A stretch of 64,000 nucleotides of DNA from Bacteroidota bacterium (lineage in GTDB: Bacteria; Bacteroidota; Bacteroidia; JACCXN01): assembly GCA_013696965.1 (NCBI GenBank), contig JACCXN010000009.1:70751-134750 (forward strand), written 5' to 3'. Shown here piece by piece: positions 55,909-64,000 of this stretch. Positions within the stretch are counted from its first letter, which is position 1, and each line of letters opens with the position of its first letter. The notes under the pieces are model-generated. The model searched no databases. It was given only the letters and a program-made list of their open reading frames with translations, and had not been told where the DNA came from. Position numbers and translations under genes: made by a program.

Positions 55909-58900
55909 TTGAAACCATACAGGAAAATACTCGTTTTGCTGTGCATTTTAAATGCCGGAATTGGTGGTTATGCCCAAACAGGGAATAACCTTCGGGAAAA
56001 GCATTTAATTCCTTCAATTACGGATACTATTAAACTGGATTCCCTTTCCATAATTTCCGGTTCAGAAATAATTTATCTTTCTGATGGCACTATTGCCGAT
56101 TCCCTTTTTTATGGGATCGATTATTTTTCCGCTTCACTCTATTTTAAGCAAGAATATTCGGATACCATTAAACTACTCTATAGGGTTTTTCCTTATGATT
56201 TTAAAAAAACTTTTCAAAACAAAGATTTTGGAAAACTTGAACCCGATGAAACAGGAGCCATAAATCCATTTTCCTACATCTATGATGAGCATAACAATGA
56301 AAATGATATTTTTAAACTTGAAGGCTTAAACAAAAACGGAAGTATTTCAAGAGGAGTAACAATGGGAAATAATCAGGATCTTGCTGTTAATTCAAACATG
56401 AATTTGCAATTATCGGGTAAAATTAATGAAGAGGTAAGTATACTGGCTGCAATTACGGATAATAATATTCCAATTCAACCTGATGGAAACACCCAGCAAT
56501 TGCAGGATTTCGACCAGGTTTACATACAGGTTTTTAATGAACGTACGAAATTAACTGCAGGAGATTTCCAACTTATCCGTCCCCCTGGTTATTTTATGAA
56601 TTATTATAAAAGGGCACAGGGAGGACATTTTTCAACTTCTGTGGATACAGGAAAAGAAAAAAAAGGAATTTATAAAATTTCTGCAGCAGCAGCTGTTTCC
56701 AGGGGAAAGTTTGCACGCAATCAAATAACCGGAATAGAAGGAATTCAAGGTCCATACCGTTTAAAAGGCAATGAAAACGAAACATTCATTATCGCCCTCT
56801 CTGGAACTGAAAATGTTTTTATAGATGGCCAACTTCTCAAACGTGGACAGGAGTACGATTACATTATTGATTACAATACAGCTGAAATAACTTTTACAGC
56901 CAATAAACTGATTACAAAAGACAAAAGAATTGTAGTGGAATTCCAGTATTCTGACCGTAATTATGCCCGTTCATTGTTTTTTGTGGGAAACGAATTTGAA
57001 ACTGACCGCTTAAAAGCAAGATTAAATATTTATTCTGAGCAGGATGCTAAAAACCAGCCTCTAATGCAGGAACTTGACCCTCAGAAACAACAATTAATGG
57101 CAAGCATTGGGGATAGTATTCATAAGGCCCTTTATACAAATGTAGACAGTGTAGGCTTTACACCTGATCAGATTTTATATCAATTGAAAGACAGCCTTGT
57201 GCAGGGTGCTTTTTTTGATTCGGTATTTGTATATTCCACCAATCCAGAAAATGCATTTTATCGTCTGGGATTCTCTATTGTAGGGCAAGGCATGGGGAAT
57301 TATGTGCAAAAAAGCAGCACTGCAAATGGTAAAGTATTTGAATGGATAGCCCCTGTAAACGGCATAAGGCAAGGTTCCTATGAACCAATAACAATTCTTG
57401 TGACTCCAAAAAAAACCCAGATGATTACTTTTGGAGGGGAATATAAAATTACAAAAAACACATTGGGAAATTTTGAAATTGCAGTGAGCAATAATGACAT
57501 AAATACTTTTTCCTCTTATGATACACAAGACAACACGGATCTAGCTTTTCGTGTTGGTATAATAAACAATAAACCATTAAATCCTTTATCGGAAAAAGGC
57601 TGGACTTTATCCACCCTTGCAAATTATGAACAGGTGAATGCTAATTTTACCCGTATAGAACGTTTTAGACCTGTTGAATTTGAAAGAGACTGGAATATAT
57701 TGAATCAGTCTTTTAATGAATCACAACATATTTCAACCGCAGGAGTAGGCCTTGGCAAAAAAAATGTTGGTAGCTTTAACTACCAATTAAGTTCATTTAA
57801 TACAAAAAGTGAATATACTGCCCTTAAAAATATTTTAAATGCTGATTTCACCCACAGGAATTATGCTTTTAACCTTGCGGGAAGTTACCTGATGACTGAA
57901 GGATTTAAAAGCAGTTCAGAATTTTTCAGGCATAGAGCAAGTATTGAAAAAAGGATGAAATACATTACAGTGGGTCTTTGGGAAGATTATGAAAGCAACC
58001 TGATTAAACCCATTGAGGCTGAAACATTGCTAGTTTCCAGTTACCAGTATTTTGAATGGGAGACTTTTATTTCCAATGCTGACACAGCAGTTAATAAATA
58101 TACCCTTCGGTATAGGCAAAGAATAGATCAAGTGCCTTTTGAAAATACTCTTAATCGTTCAACATTTGGCGAGAGCATTACCTTTGATTTTGGGTTAAAT
58201 AAAAATCCGAATTCTACTTTAAGGGGAAGTTCAACTTACAGGAAACTTTCCATTACCAATGAAAATCTTACTACTGCTAAACCTGAAGAAACAGTACTTG
58301 GAAGACTTGAATATTCATTAAGGTTATTGAAAGGAAGCATTACATCCACTACATTTTATGAGGTAGGATCAGGGCTTGAGGTGAAAAAAGAATTTTCATT
58401 TATTGAAGTACCTGCCGGACAAGGTGTTTATGCATATATAGGTGATTTAAATTACAATGGAGTTAAGGATTTAGATGAATTTGAAATGGCCCCGCTTCCG
58501 GATTTAGCCCGATATATTAAGATTTTTACACCAACCAATGAATTTGTAAGAGTTTATAGCAATCAATTCAATGAAGTACTTAATGTTAATCCTGCATCAA
58601 TATGGAACAATAAAAAAGGCTTAAGAAAGCAGGCAGCAAAATTTTCCAATCAAACTGCATATCGTATCGATCGAAGAACAGGAACCGATAATGCTATTTC
58701 ATCATTTAATCCTTTTTTCAATGAAGTTCAGGATACCATGCTCATTACTTTGAATTCTTCGGTAAGAAACACTGTTTTTTTCAACCGAACTGATCCAAAA
58801 TTCGGTATTGAATACAATTGGCAGGATAACAGAAATAAAAATATATTGGTTAATGGTTTTGATTCCCGCACCAATATTTTTAACAGCTTGCGTTCCAGGT

Positions 58901-59397
58901 GGAACATAACCAGGATTTATGCCTTAAATATGGCAGCTACAAAGGGAACAAAAACAAGCAGATCGGAATTTCTCAGCAACCGTAATTTTGTAATTAATTA
59001 CATAGAAATGGAACCCAGGTTTGTTTTTCAGCCAAATACAAATTTAAGGATAAGTATTATTTACAAATACATGGAAAAGAAAAACTTACCTGATTTGGGA
59101 GGAGAACGGGCAATTACGCACAACATGGGATCTGAAATCAAATACAGTGTATTGACCAAAGGAAATTTGCTTGTAAATGCGAATTATATTATAAATGAAT
59201 TTAATGCCTCTGATAATACTTTGTTGTCCTTTGAAATGCTTGAAGGACTTCAAATAGGGCAAAATGTCACCTGGAGTATTTCTTACCAAAGGAATTTATC
59301 AGTCAATATGCAATTAAGCCTTACTTATACTGGAAGAACTTCCGAGGCTATCCGCACTATTCACACCGGTGGGGTTCAGGTAAGAGCATTTTTCTAG
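55909..59397 (+). CDS. Large outer-membrane/surface beta protein, unknown
   Basis: About 1163 residues with a TTG start (55909); no in-frame ATG is upstream. Signal peptide ends near GIGGYAQ. The N-terminal third has NNQDLAVNSNMNLQLSGKI, then LAAITDNNIPIQPDGN with QQLQDFDQVYIQVF. A beta-sandwich segment has DYNTAEITFTANKLI, and an EF-hand-like loop DLNYNGVKDLDEFE is followed by long amphipathic barrel strands ending TGGVQVRAFF. The C-terminal Phe-Phe fits an outer membrane barrel. It resembles other large Bacteroidota outer membrane proteins of unknown function; SprA is the nearest idea, but similarity is only local. It faces a T9SS type B cargo gene downstream. Confidence 0.72.
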   Translation: MKPYRKILVLLCILNAGIGGYAQTGNNLREKHLIPSITDTIKLDSLSIISGSEIIYLSDGTIADSLFYGIDYFSASLYFKQEYSDTIKLLYRVFPYDFKKTFQNKDFGKLEPDETGAINPFSYIYDEHNNENDIFKLEGLNKNGSISRGVTMGNNQDLAVNSNMNLQLSGKINEEVSILAAITDNNIPIQPDGNTQQLQDFDQVYIQVFNERTKLTAGDFQLIRPPGYFMNYYKRAQGGHFSTSVDTGKEKKGIYKISAAAAVSRGKFARNQITGIEGIQGPYRLKGNENETFIIALSGTENVFIDGQLLKRGQEYDYIIDYNTAEITFTANKLITKDKRIVVEFQYSDRNYARSLFFVGNEFETDRLKARLNIYSEQDAKNQPLMQELDPQKQQLMASIGDSIHKALYTNVDSVGFTPDQILYQLKDSLVQGAFFDSVFVYSTNPENAFYRLGFSIVGQGMGNYVQKSSTANGKVFEWIAPVNGIRQGSYEPITILVTPKKTQMITFGGEYKITKNTLGNFEIAVSNNDINTFSSYDTQDNTDLAFRVGIINNKPLNPLSEKGWTLSTLANYEQVNANFTRIERFRPVEFERDWNILNQSFNESQHISTAGVGLGKKNVGSFNYQLSSFNTKSEYTALKNILNADFTHRNYAFNLAGSYLMTEGFKSSSEFFRHRASIEKRMKYITVGLWEDYESNLIKPIEAETLLVSSYQYFEWETFISNADTAVNKYTLRYRQRIDQVPFENTLNRSTFGESITFDFGLNKNPNSTLRGSSTYRKLSITNENLTTAKPEETVLGRLEYSLRLLKGSITSTTFYEVGSGLEVKKEFSFIEVPAGQGVYAYIGDLNYNGVKDLDEFEMAPLPDLARYIKIFTPTNEFVRVYSNQFNEVLNVNPASIWNNKKGLRKQAAKFSNQTAYRIDRRTGTDNAISSFNPFFNEVQDTMLITLNSSVRNTVFFNRTDPKFGIEYNWQDNRNKNILVNGFDSRTNIFNSLRSRWNITRIYALNMAATKGTKTSRSEFLSNRNFVINYIEMEPRFVFQPNTNLRISIIYKYMEKKNLPDLGGERAITHNMGSEIKYSVLTKGNLLVNANYIINEFNASDNTLLSFEMLEGLQIGQNVTWSISYQRNLSVNMQLSLTYTGRTSEAIRTIHTGGVQVRAFF

Positions 59398-59809
59398 AAG
59401 GTTTAGAAATAAACTTCTGATCAGGTTTTTATTCTTTTTGATTTCATTAATCATTTTTGCTTTGGAGGTTTGGTTAAATGTTATTTATTAACCCTACAAG
59501 TATTGTATTTACTTGGTTTCAATTTAAAAACATTTAACCTTTTCATTAAAGGTACTTAACGAAAAACACTTTTGAAATCATTATTTAAATCTTTAACCGC
59601 AACAATTTTTATCAGATAAAATTTAATGCAATTAAATTTCTTTTTAAACCCCACAAGAATTCAATAAAACACACGTTGTAACCCTTGTTACACAACGAAC
59701 ACAACGCTACAAGCCTTGATTATTTTAAATAAACAAGGATGCTCTTTAAGCGTAAGAGTTTAATAAAAGCAGTTTCTGGTTCTCTTTAATTATAATTAAA
59801 AAATTTCAA
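59398..59809. other. 412-base leader region with three small hairpins
   Basis: No gene is seen. Possible hairpins: TGTAAC-CCTT-GTTACA at 59677-59692, CCTTG...CAAGG at 59714-59738 with an inner TTATTT/AAATAA pair, and CTCTT-N7-AAGAG at 59742-59758. These lie upstream of the T9SS type B cargo gene and could form its untranslated leader. No clear TAnnTTTG element was found. Confidence 0.4.
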
Positions 59810-62374
59810 ATGAGATTAAAGATTGTTCATTTAACTTTAATGGCCTGTGTATTTGCAATTCCTGTTTATAGTCAAAAAGGAAAAGACGGAAACAAAACAA
59901 TTAACACTCCCAATACAATAGTGAATGAATTTACCACGCTAAATTCAAATGCCAATGCAGGTAGTAATAACCTTGTTGTTGGCGATGTATTACTAAATTC
60001 AAATGGTTTATTTTCTGGCCCTTTGGGATATGGGGATTTGTTGATGATAATTCAAATGCAGGGGGCAACCCTTAAAGGAAATGTAAATGATAGCACCTGG
60101 GGCTCAATAATTTCTTACAATAATTCGGGCTTATTTGAATTTGTGCAAGTTAACAGCATAATCAATAACAGTACAATCAATTTATCCTGTCCCTTACAAA
60201 ATAGTTATTCTTCAAATGGAAAAGTTCAGGTAATAAGGGTTCCAAGGTTTTCATCCTTAACACTAAATAATGGTGGAGAATTAACCACACCAACATGGAA
60301 TGGAGCAACCGGAGGAGTAATGAGTGTGGAGGTTAACGGGCCAACGGCAATTAATTCCGGGGCAAGTATAAATGTAATGGGTCGAGGCTTCAGAGGTGGT
60401 GGTATAAACAATACTTCTTCAATACCTGGCCTAGGTGTATATTCCTCTTTTGATGCTAAGGATGGAGGAGAAAAGGGAGAAAGTATTGGAGGATATCAAA
60501 CAGATTACAATTTAATTGGAGGATATTTTTCCCGTGGTGCTCCAGCTAATGCGGGAGGTGGAGGAAATGCACACAATTCAGGAGGTGGTGGAGGTTCAAA
60601 TGCCGGTATTCTTGTTGATTATACAGGTAATGGCAACCCTGATATTTCTAATCCAAATTGGATAAATGCATGGAACCTGGAATATCCCGGTTTTTCCAAT
60701 ACAACATCTACTGGTGGTGGCAAAGGCGGGTATACCTATGCTTTAAAGGATGAAGACGCAATTTATACCGGGCCAGGTGAAGTTACCTGGGAAGGAGACA
60801 ATAGAAAAAATACAGGTGGAAAAGGAGGAAGACCTTTGGATTATTCCACTGGAAGATTATTTCTAGGAGGGGGAGGAGGTTCGGGTGATGCAAACGATGG
60901 ATGCTCTGGTGCTGCAGGGGCTGGAGGGGGATTAATTTACATGCTTTGCTATGGAACGGTATCTGGAACTGGACAGATAAATGCAAATGGATCCAATGGG
61001 GCGAATACATTTGGCCTCGGAAAAGATGCTGCTAGCGGAGCAGGAGGCGGTGGAACTGTAATTTTAAATGCATCAGGTGCAATCAATGGGATTTCAATTG
61101 TTGCCAATGGTGGGAATGGAGGAAATCAAGTGTATAACAATCCCAACAATCCTTTTGAGTCGGAAGGACCTGGAGGAGGTGGTGGCGGAGGATATATTGC
61201 CATTTCAAATGGGAATATTTCACGTATTGCAAAAGGAGGAAAAAATGGAACAACAAATGCTGCCGGTGTTTCTGAGTTTATACCAAACGGAGCAACAAGC
61301 GGGGGAAATGGTTTTGACAATGAAAAGATAATTAATTATAATTACACGATACTCCCTATTAACGATACTGTATGTTCAGGAAATAGTGCTCTTCTTTTTG
61401 CAAAACTACAGGGATCGTATCCTTCCGGTACAACAATTTTTTGGTTTGATGCTCCTGTTAATGGACAATTGATTGGCACAGGAAATTCTTTTTCAACCCC
61501 TGTTTTAACTCAAACCACAACCTATTATTTAAGTACCTGTCCGGGTTTAGAAAAGGCCACAGTAACCGCTGTGGTAATTCCTGCTCCTGTTGCCAATTTT
61601 AAATTACAGGATGTTTGCTTAAATGATCCTGTTTATTTTACTGATTTATCAACTTCTACAGGCGAATCCATTGTTTTTCAGGAATGGGATTTTGGAGATG
61701 GATCAAGACTTAACCACAGTAAAAATCCTGTATACACATATAAATCTGCAGGAACTTTCAACGTTACTTTAAATGTTAAAACAAGCAGGGGTTGCAGCAG
61801 TTCTTTTTCCCGATTAGTAACAGTTCATCCTTCTCCTGTTGCAGACTTTGCTGCAATACCATTAAAGGCAAGCATATTTGATCCTGTTGTTACCTTTACC
61901 AATAAATCAACTGATGCTACATCTTGGATTTGGAACTTTGGAGATGGCTCATCTTTAGAAAATGTATTGCATCCAAAACATCGATTTCCAAGTAATGGCC
62001 CAGGAAATTATCTTGTGCAATTGTTTGTTTCTACTGATTATGGTTGCACTGATACAGTTGAAAAATTAATTGAAATAATTCCTGAATTCACCTTTTATGC
62101 TCCAAATACTTTCACCCCTGATAACGATGGAATAAATGATAATTTTTTTGGCACTGGAATAGGAATAGTGGATTACGAGATGTGGATATTTGATAGATGG
62201 GGAATGCAGGTATTTTATACCAACGACAGGGAAATTACCTGGGATGGAAGGGTGCAAAATGGAAAGACAAACAATGAAATTGCCCAACAAGATGTGTATG
62301 TATGGATGGTAAAGTTAAGGGATGTATTTGGAAAAATGCATGAATACAAGGGGCACGTAACTTTGTTAAAGTAG
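59810..62374 (+). CDS. T9SS type B cargo with Gly-rich region and PKD domains
   Basis: 854 residues. Signal peptide 1-21 (ending VYSQKG). Residues about 30-480 form a Gly-rich beta-helix-like region with many GGGGG and GNGGN stretches. An Ig-like domain with CSGNSALLFAKL follows, then two PKD domains (FQEWDFGDGSRLNHSKNPVYTY and SWIWNFGDGSSLENVLHPKH). It ends in a gliding-motility-associated type B sorting domain: PNTFTPDNDGINDNF, EMWIFDRWGMQVF, TWDGRVQNG, VYVWMVKLRD, HVTLLK. It should be exported and surface-attached by the T9SS. Adhesin-like role inferred. Confidence 0.9.
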   Translation: MRLKIVHLTLMACVFAIPVYSQKGKDGNKTINTPNTIVNEFTTLNSNANAGSNNLVVGDVLLNSNGLFSGPLGYGDLLMIIQMQGATLKGNVNDSTWGSIISYNNSGLFEFVQVNSIINNSTINLSCPLQNSYSSNGKVQVIRVPRFSSLTLNNGGELTTPTWNGATGGVMSVEVNGPTAINSGASINVMGRGFRGGGINNTSSIPGLGVYSSFDAKDGGEKGESIGGYQTDYNLIGGYFSRGAPANAGGGGNAHNSGGGGGSNAGILVDYTGNGNPDISNPNWINAWNLEYPGFSNTTSTGGGKGGYTYALKDEDAIYTGPGEVTWEGDNRKNTGGKGGRPLDYSTGRLFLGGGGGSGDANDGCSGAAGAGGGLIYMLCYGTVSGTGQINANGSNGANTFGLGKDAASGAGGGGTVILNASGAINGISIVANGGNGGNQVYNNPNNPFESEGPGGGGGGGYIAISNGNISRIAKGGKNGTTNAAGVSEFIPNGATSGGNGFDNEKIINYNYTILPINDTVCSGNSALLFAKLQGSYPSGTTIFWFDAPVNGQLIGTGNSFSTPVLTQTTTYYLSTCPGLEKATVTAVVIPAPVANFKLQDVCLNDPVYFTDLSTSTGESIVFQEWDFGDGSRLNHSKNPVYTYKSAGTFNVTLNVKTSRGCSSSFSRLVTVHPSPVADFAAIPLKASIFDPVVTFTNKSTDATSWIWNFGDGSSLENVLHPKHRFPSNGPGNYLVQLFVSTDYGCTDTVEKLIEIIPEFTFYAPNTFTPDNDGINDNFFGTGIGIVDYEMWIFDRWGMQVFYTNDREITWDGRVQNGKTNNEIAQQDVYVWMVKLRDVFGKMHEYKGHVTLLK

Positions 62375-62481
62375 GATAATTGAATTGTTTGGGCACAATT
62401 AATTTACGCGCTTATTAGGGAAACTTCCAATACTTAAAAACATCAATTATAAGCGAATGATCAACTAAATGAAGGTTTTTT

Positions 62482-63192
62482 TTATTTGCAGTGGTGGTCA
62501 TATTGCACTGAAGCCTTAGAATTACCCAGTTCAACAGATTTCTTATAATCCTCACAAGCCCCTGATTTATCCTCTAGCGCAATTTTAGAAAGGGCGCGAT
62601 TAAAATATGCAGGTTCATATTCCTTGTTCATTCCAATTACCCTGGTGAAAATCTGAATTGCTTCAGGAAATTGTCTTTGTTGGTATTTCACTGAACCCAA
62701 AGAAAAAACAGCGTCAATAAAATCTGGCTTACTTTCTAAAGATTTATTAAAAAAAACATTTGCAGCAGGATAATTTTTTTGGCTGTATCGCACAAGTCCC
62801 ATATTATAATAGGCTTTCCAGCTACCTGGATCGTGTTGCAATGCTAGCCTAAAATCCTTAACGGCATGCTCTCCTTTACCAAGGGCTTTTTTAGCCAAAC
62901 CCCTATTGATGTATGTGTTTGGATTCTTCTCATTGCATTTTGCCGCTAAATTGAAATCTTTTATAGCCCCCTTATAATCATGCAGGTTATACTTACACAA
63001 ACCCCTGTTATAATAGGCGAGTTCAAACTTTTTATCCTCCTTAATGGCATTGGAGAAGCTTATTATGGAATTATGGTAATTTTTCTGATAATAAAGTTCT
63101 AAACCTTTATCAAATTGTTCTCGGGAGGAATTCTGGGCAATAAGGGCAACTGCAATAAAACAAAACAGCGCAGTAACAATGGACTTTTTCAT
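62482..63192 (-). CDS. Secreted TPR protein
   Basis: 236 residues with a signal peptide (ending VALIAQNSS) and about six TPR units in tandem (FDKGLELYYQKNYHNSIISFSNAIK, AYYNRGLCKYNLHDYKGAIKDFN, TYINRGLAKKALGKGEHAVKDF, AYYNMGLVRYSQKNYPAANVFF, AVFSLGSVKYQQRQFPEAIQIF). It should lie in the periplasm as a scaffold. No partner is evident in the neighbourhood; the next gene on the strand is 178 bases away. Confidence 0.85.
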   Translation of the reverse strand: MKKSIVTALFCFIAVALIAQNSSREQFDKGLELYYQKNYHNSIISFSNAIKEDKKFELAYYNRGLCKYNLHDYKGAIKDFNLAAKCNEKNPNTYINRGLAKKALGKGEHAVKDFRLALQHDPGSWKAYYNMGLVRYSQKNYPAANVFFNKSLESKPDFIDAVFSLGSVKYQQRQFPEAIQIFTRVIGMNKEYEPAYFNRALSKIALEDKSGACEDYKKSVELGNSKASVQYDHHCK

Positions 63193-63370
63193 TTTAATTT
63201 ACGTGTTTTTCTATCAAAAAGTAAATATAAACTATTCAAAATAATGAATCAAGAATTCGATGAATAAAGTTAACATTATCACCTCAAATTATTGTTTGAA
63301 AGAGAAGTTTGAATTCAATTATTTAGCCAAAAAGAAGCTTAGCTGAAAAAACGAAAAAATATAAATTAAT

Positions 63371-64000
63371 TTATTTAAGCTCGAAATTAACCGATCCTAT
63401 CTTTGCTTTGTCAGCATAAATATCAGCTACATATAAGCCACTTGGAAGAATTTCCGTCTCCTTAACTGTGAAATAAGCACAACCAGTAATAACTTCATTT
63501 TGGTATTCCACATTTCTTTTTGCGCTATATAAGCCTCTAATGCCATCAAAGGAGAACATATAATTATCATCAGCACCTTCTGCCAGAACTTTTCCTTCAG
63601 GAGACAAAATTCTTACAAAAACCTCACGAGTACCTTTTTCTGCTATTTTATTTTCTCCAAGAGTAAAGCATACTTTAATTTTTTCGGCTTTTTTGGCGCG
63701 GTTAGTCTCCGATTCTTTTCCGCTTGATTTGTAGGTAACCGCAGTACCCACTGCACTAATAGCTGAAAGGATAGAGGCATTTTCCACCCGTTGCACCAAA
63801 TTTGTTTTCTCTTTATTTAATTCTTCGAATTTGGTTTGCTGTAGGCTTATTTTGGCATAAGCTTGAACATTTTCAGTCTTCAAATTCTGATTTAAAGTAT
63901 TCAATGAATCAATTGTAACAACGTAATTATGCATGATTTTGCGAAGAGTTTCTGTTTCCTTTTTATACTTATGCATCATGGCAGTATTGCCCTTGTTTTT
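63371..64000 (-). CDS. Coiled-coil protein, 5' truncated by window edge
   Basis: The frame stays open to the window edge beyond the first Met at 63979, so the N-terminus is missing. The visible part of about 209 residues starts with a helical coiled coil (KKETETLRKIMHNYVVTIDSLNTLNQNL, with EELNKEKTNLVQRVENAS), then a beta domain (KIKVCFTLGENKIAEKGTREVFVRIL, SGLYVADIYADKAKIGSVNFEL) like a small Ig-like or C2-like fold. It recalls a family of Bacteroidota coiled-coil proteins with a similar end; function unknown. Confidence 0.75.
   Translation of the reverse strand, partial: KNKGNTAMMHKYKKETETLRKIMHNYVVTIDSLNTLNQNLKTENVQAYAKISLQQTKFEELNKEKTNLVQRVENASILSAISAVGTAVTYKSSGKESETNRAKKAEKIKVCFTLGENKIAEKGTREVFVRILSPEGKVLAEGADDNYMFSFDGIRGLYSAKRNVEYQNEVITGCAYFTVKETEILPSGLYVADIYADKAKIGSVNFELK

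Overview
The window is AT-rich chromosomal DNA from a member of the Bacteroidota. It carries a type IX secretion system (T9SS) operon (porP/sprF-gldK-gldL-gldM-gldN), several secreted proteins with T9SS type A or type B sorting domains, many Omp28/OmpA/LptE-type envelope proteins, and TAnnTTTG-type promoter elements. Strong Shine-Dalgarno sequences are rare. I saw no rRNA, tRNA, CRISPR array or intact insertion sequence. Genus cannot be told from this.\n\nLayout. 1-2400: tail of a Sir2 deacylase and two small convergent T9SS cargo proteins that look like distant paralogs. 2.5-7.6 kb: a large T9SS cargo with an Omp28-like CGPC domain, then (after a strong terminator) an operon of TlpA thioredoxin, a DUF6029-type outer-membrane protein and an Omp28-like lipoprotein; three of the four carry CxxC. 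7.8-9.4 kb: a beta-barrel protein overlapping UbiX, and a 61-residue protein. 9.4-14.2 kb (minus): QueG, RuvB, a beta-barrel protein and a PhoR/PhoB-like two-component pair. 14.5-20.5 kb (plus): a T9SS cargo, a tight operon of a LolA-like protein, a secreted YidD homolog and two TPR/IPGxGxxY proteins, then ChaN-like and Tag.\n\n20.6-33.3 kb (minus): topA and a degenerate arginase-family gene, porP/sprF, gldK-L-M-N, a second gldN behind a terminator, and an ABC-F protein. 33.5-40.5 kb (plus): miaB, a sigma-54 activator, lptE, a TPR protein, secG, groES, groEL. 40.8-47.3 kb: an oligopeptide-binding lipoprotein, cyanophycin synthetase, a small Lys-rich protein, a striking inverted-repeat cluster, a YciE/F-type ferritin-like protein and an unknown. 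47.4-55.6 kb: OmpA-like lipoprotein, DUF4468 protein, amidohydrolase, RlmN, a secreted unknown, polyprenyl synthetase, a MORN lipoprotein, exonuclease III. 55.9-64 kb: a 1163-residue surface barrel, an 854-residue T9SS type B cargo, a TPR protein and a truncated coiled-coil protein.\n\nHow the parts fit: GldK/N form the periplasmic ring and GldL/M the motor of the T9SS, which would export the CTD-bearing proteins encoded at 0.6, 1.6, 2.5, 14.5 and 59.8 kb. Much of the rest is envelope biogenesis (LptE, SecG, LolA-like, YidD-like, OmpA) and core housekeeping. The best candidates for undescribed biology are the LolA-like/YidD/TPR operon, the TlpA/DUF6029/Omp28 thiol cluster, the arginase-fold protein that has lost metal ligands, and the repeat cluster at 45.76-45.85 kb.
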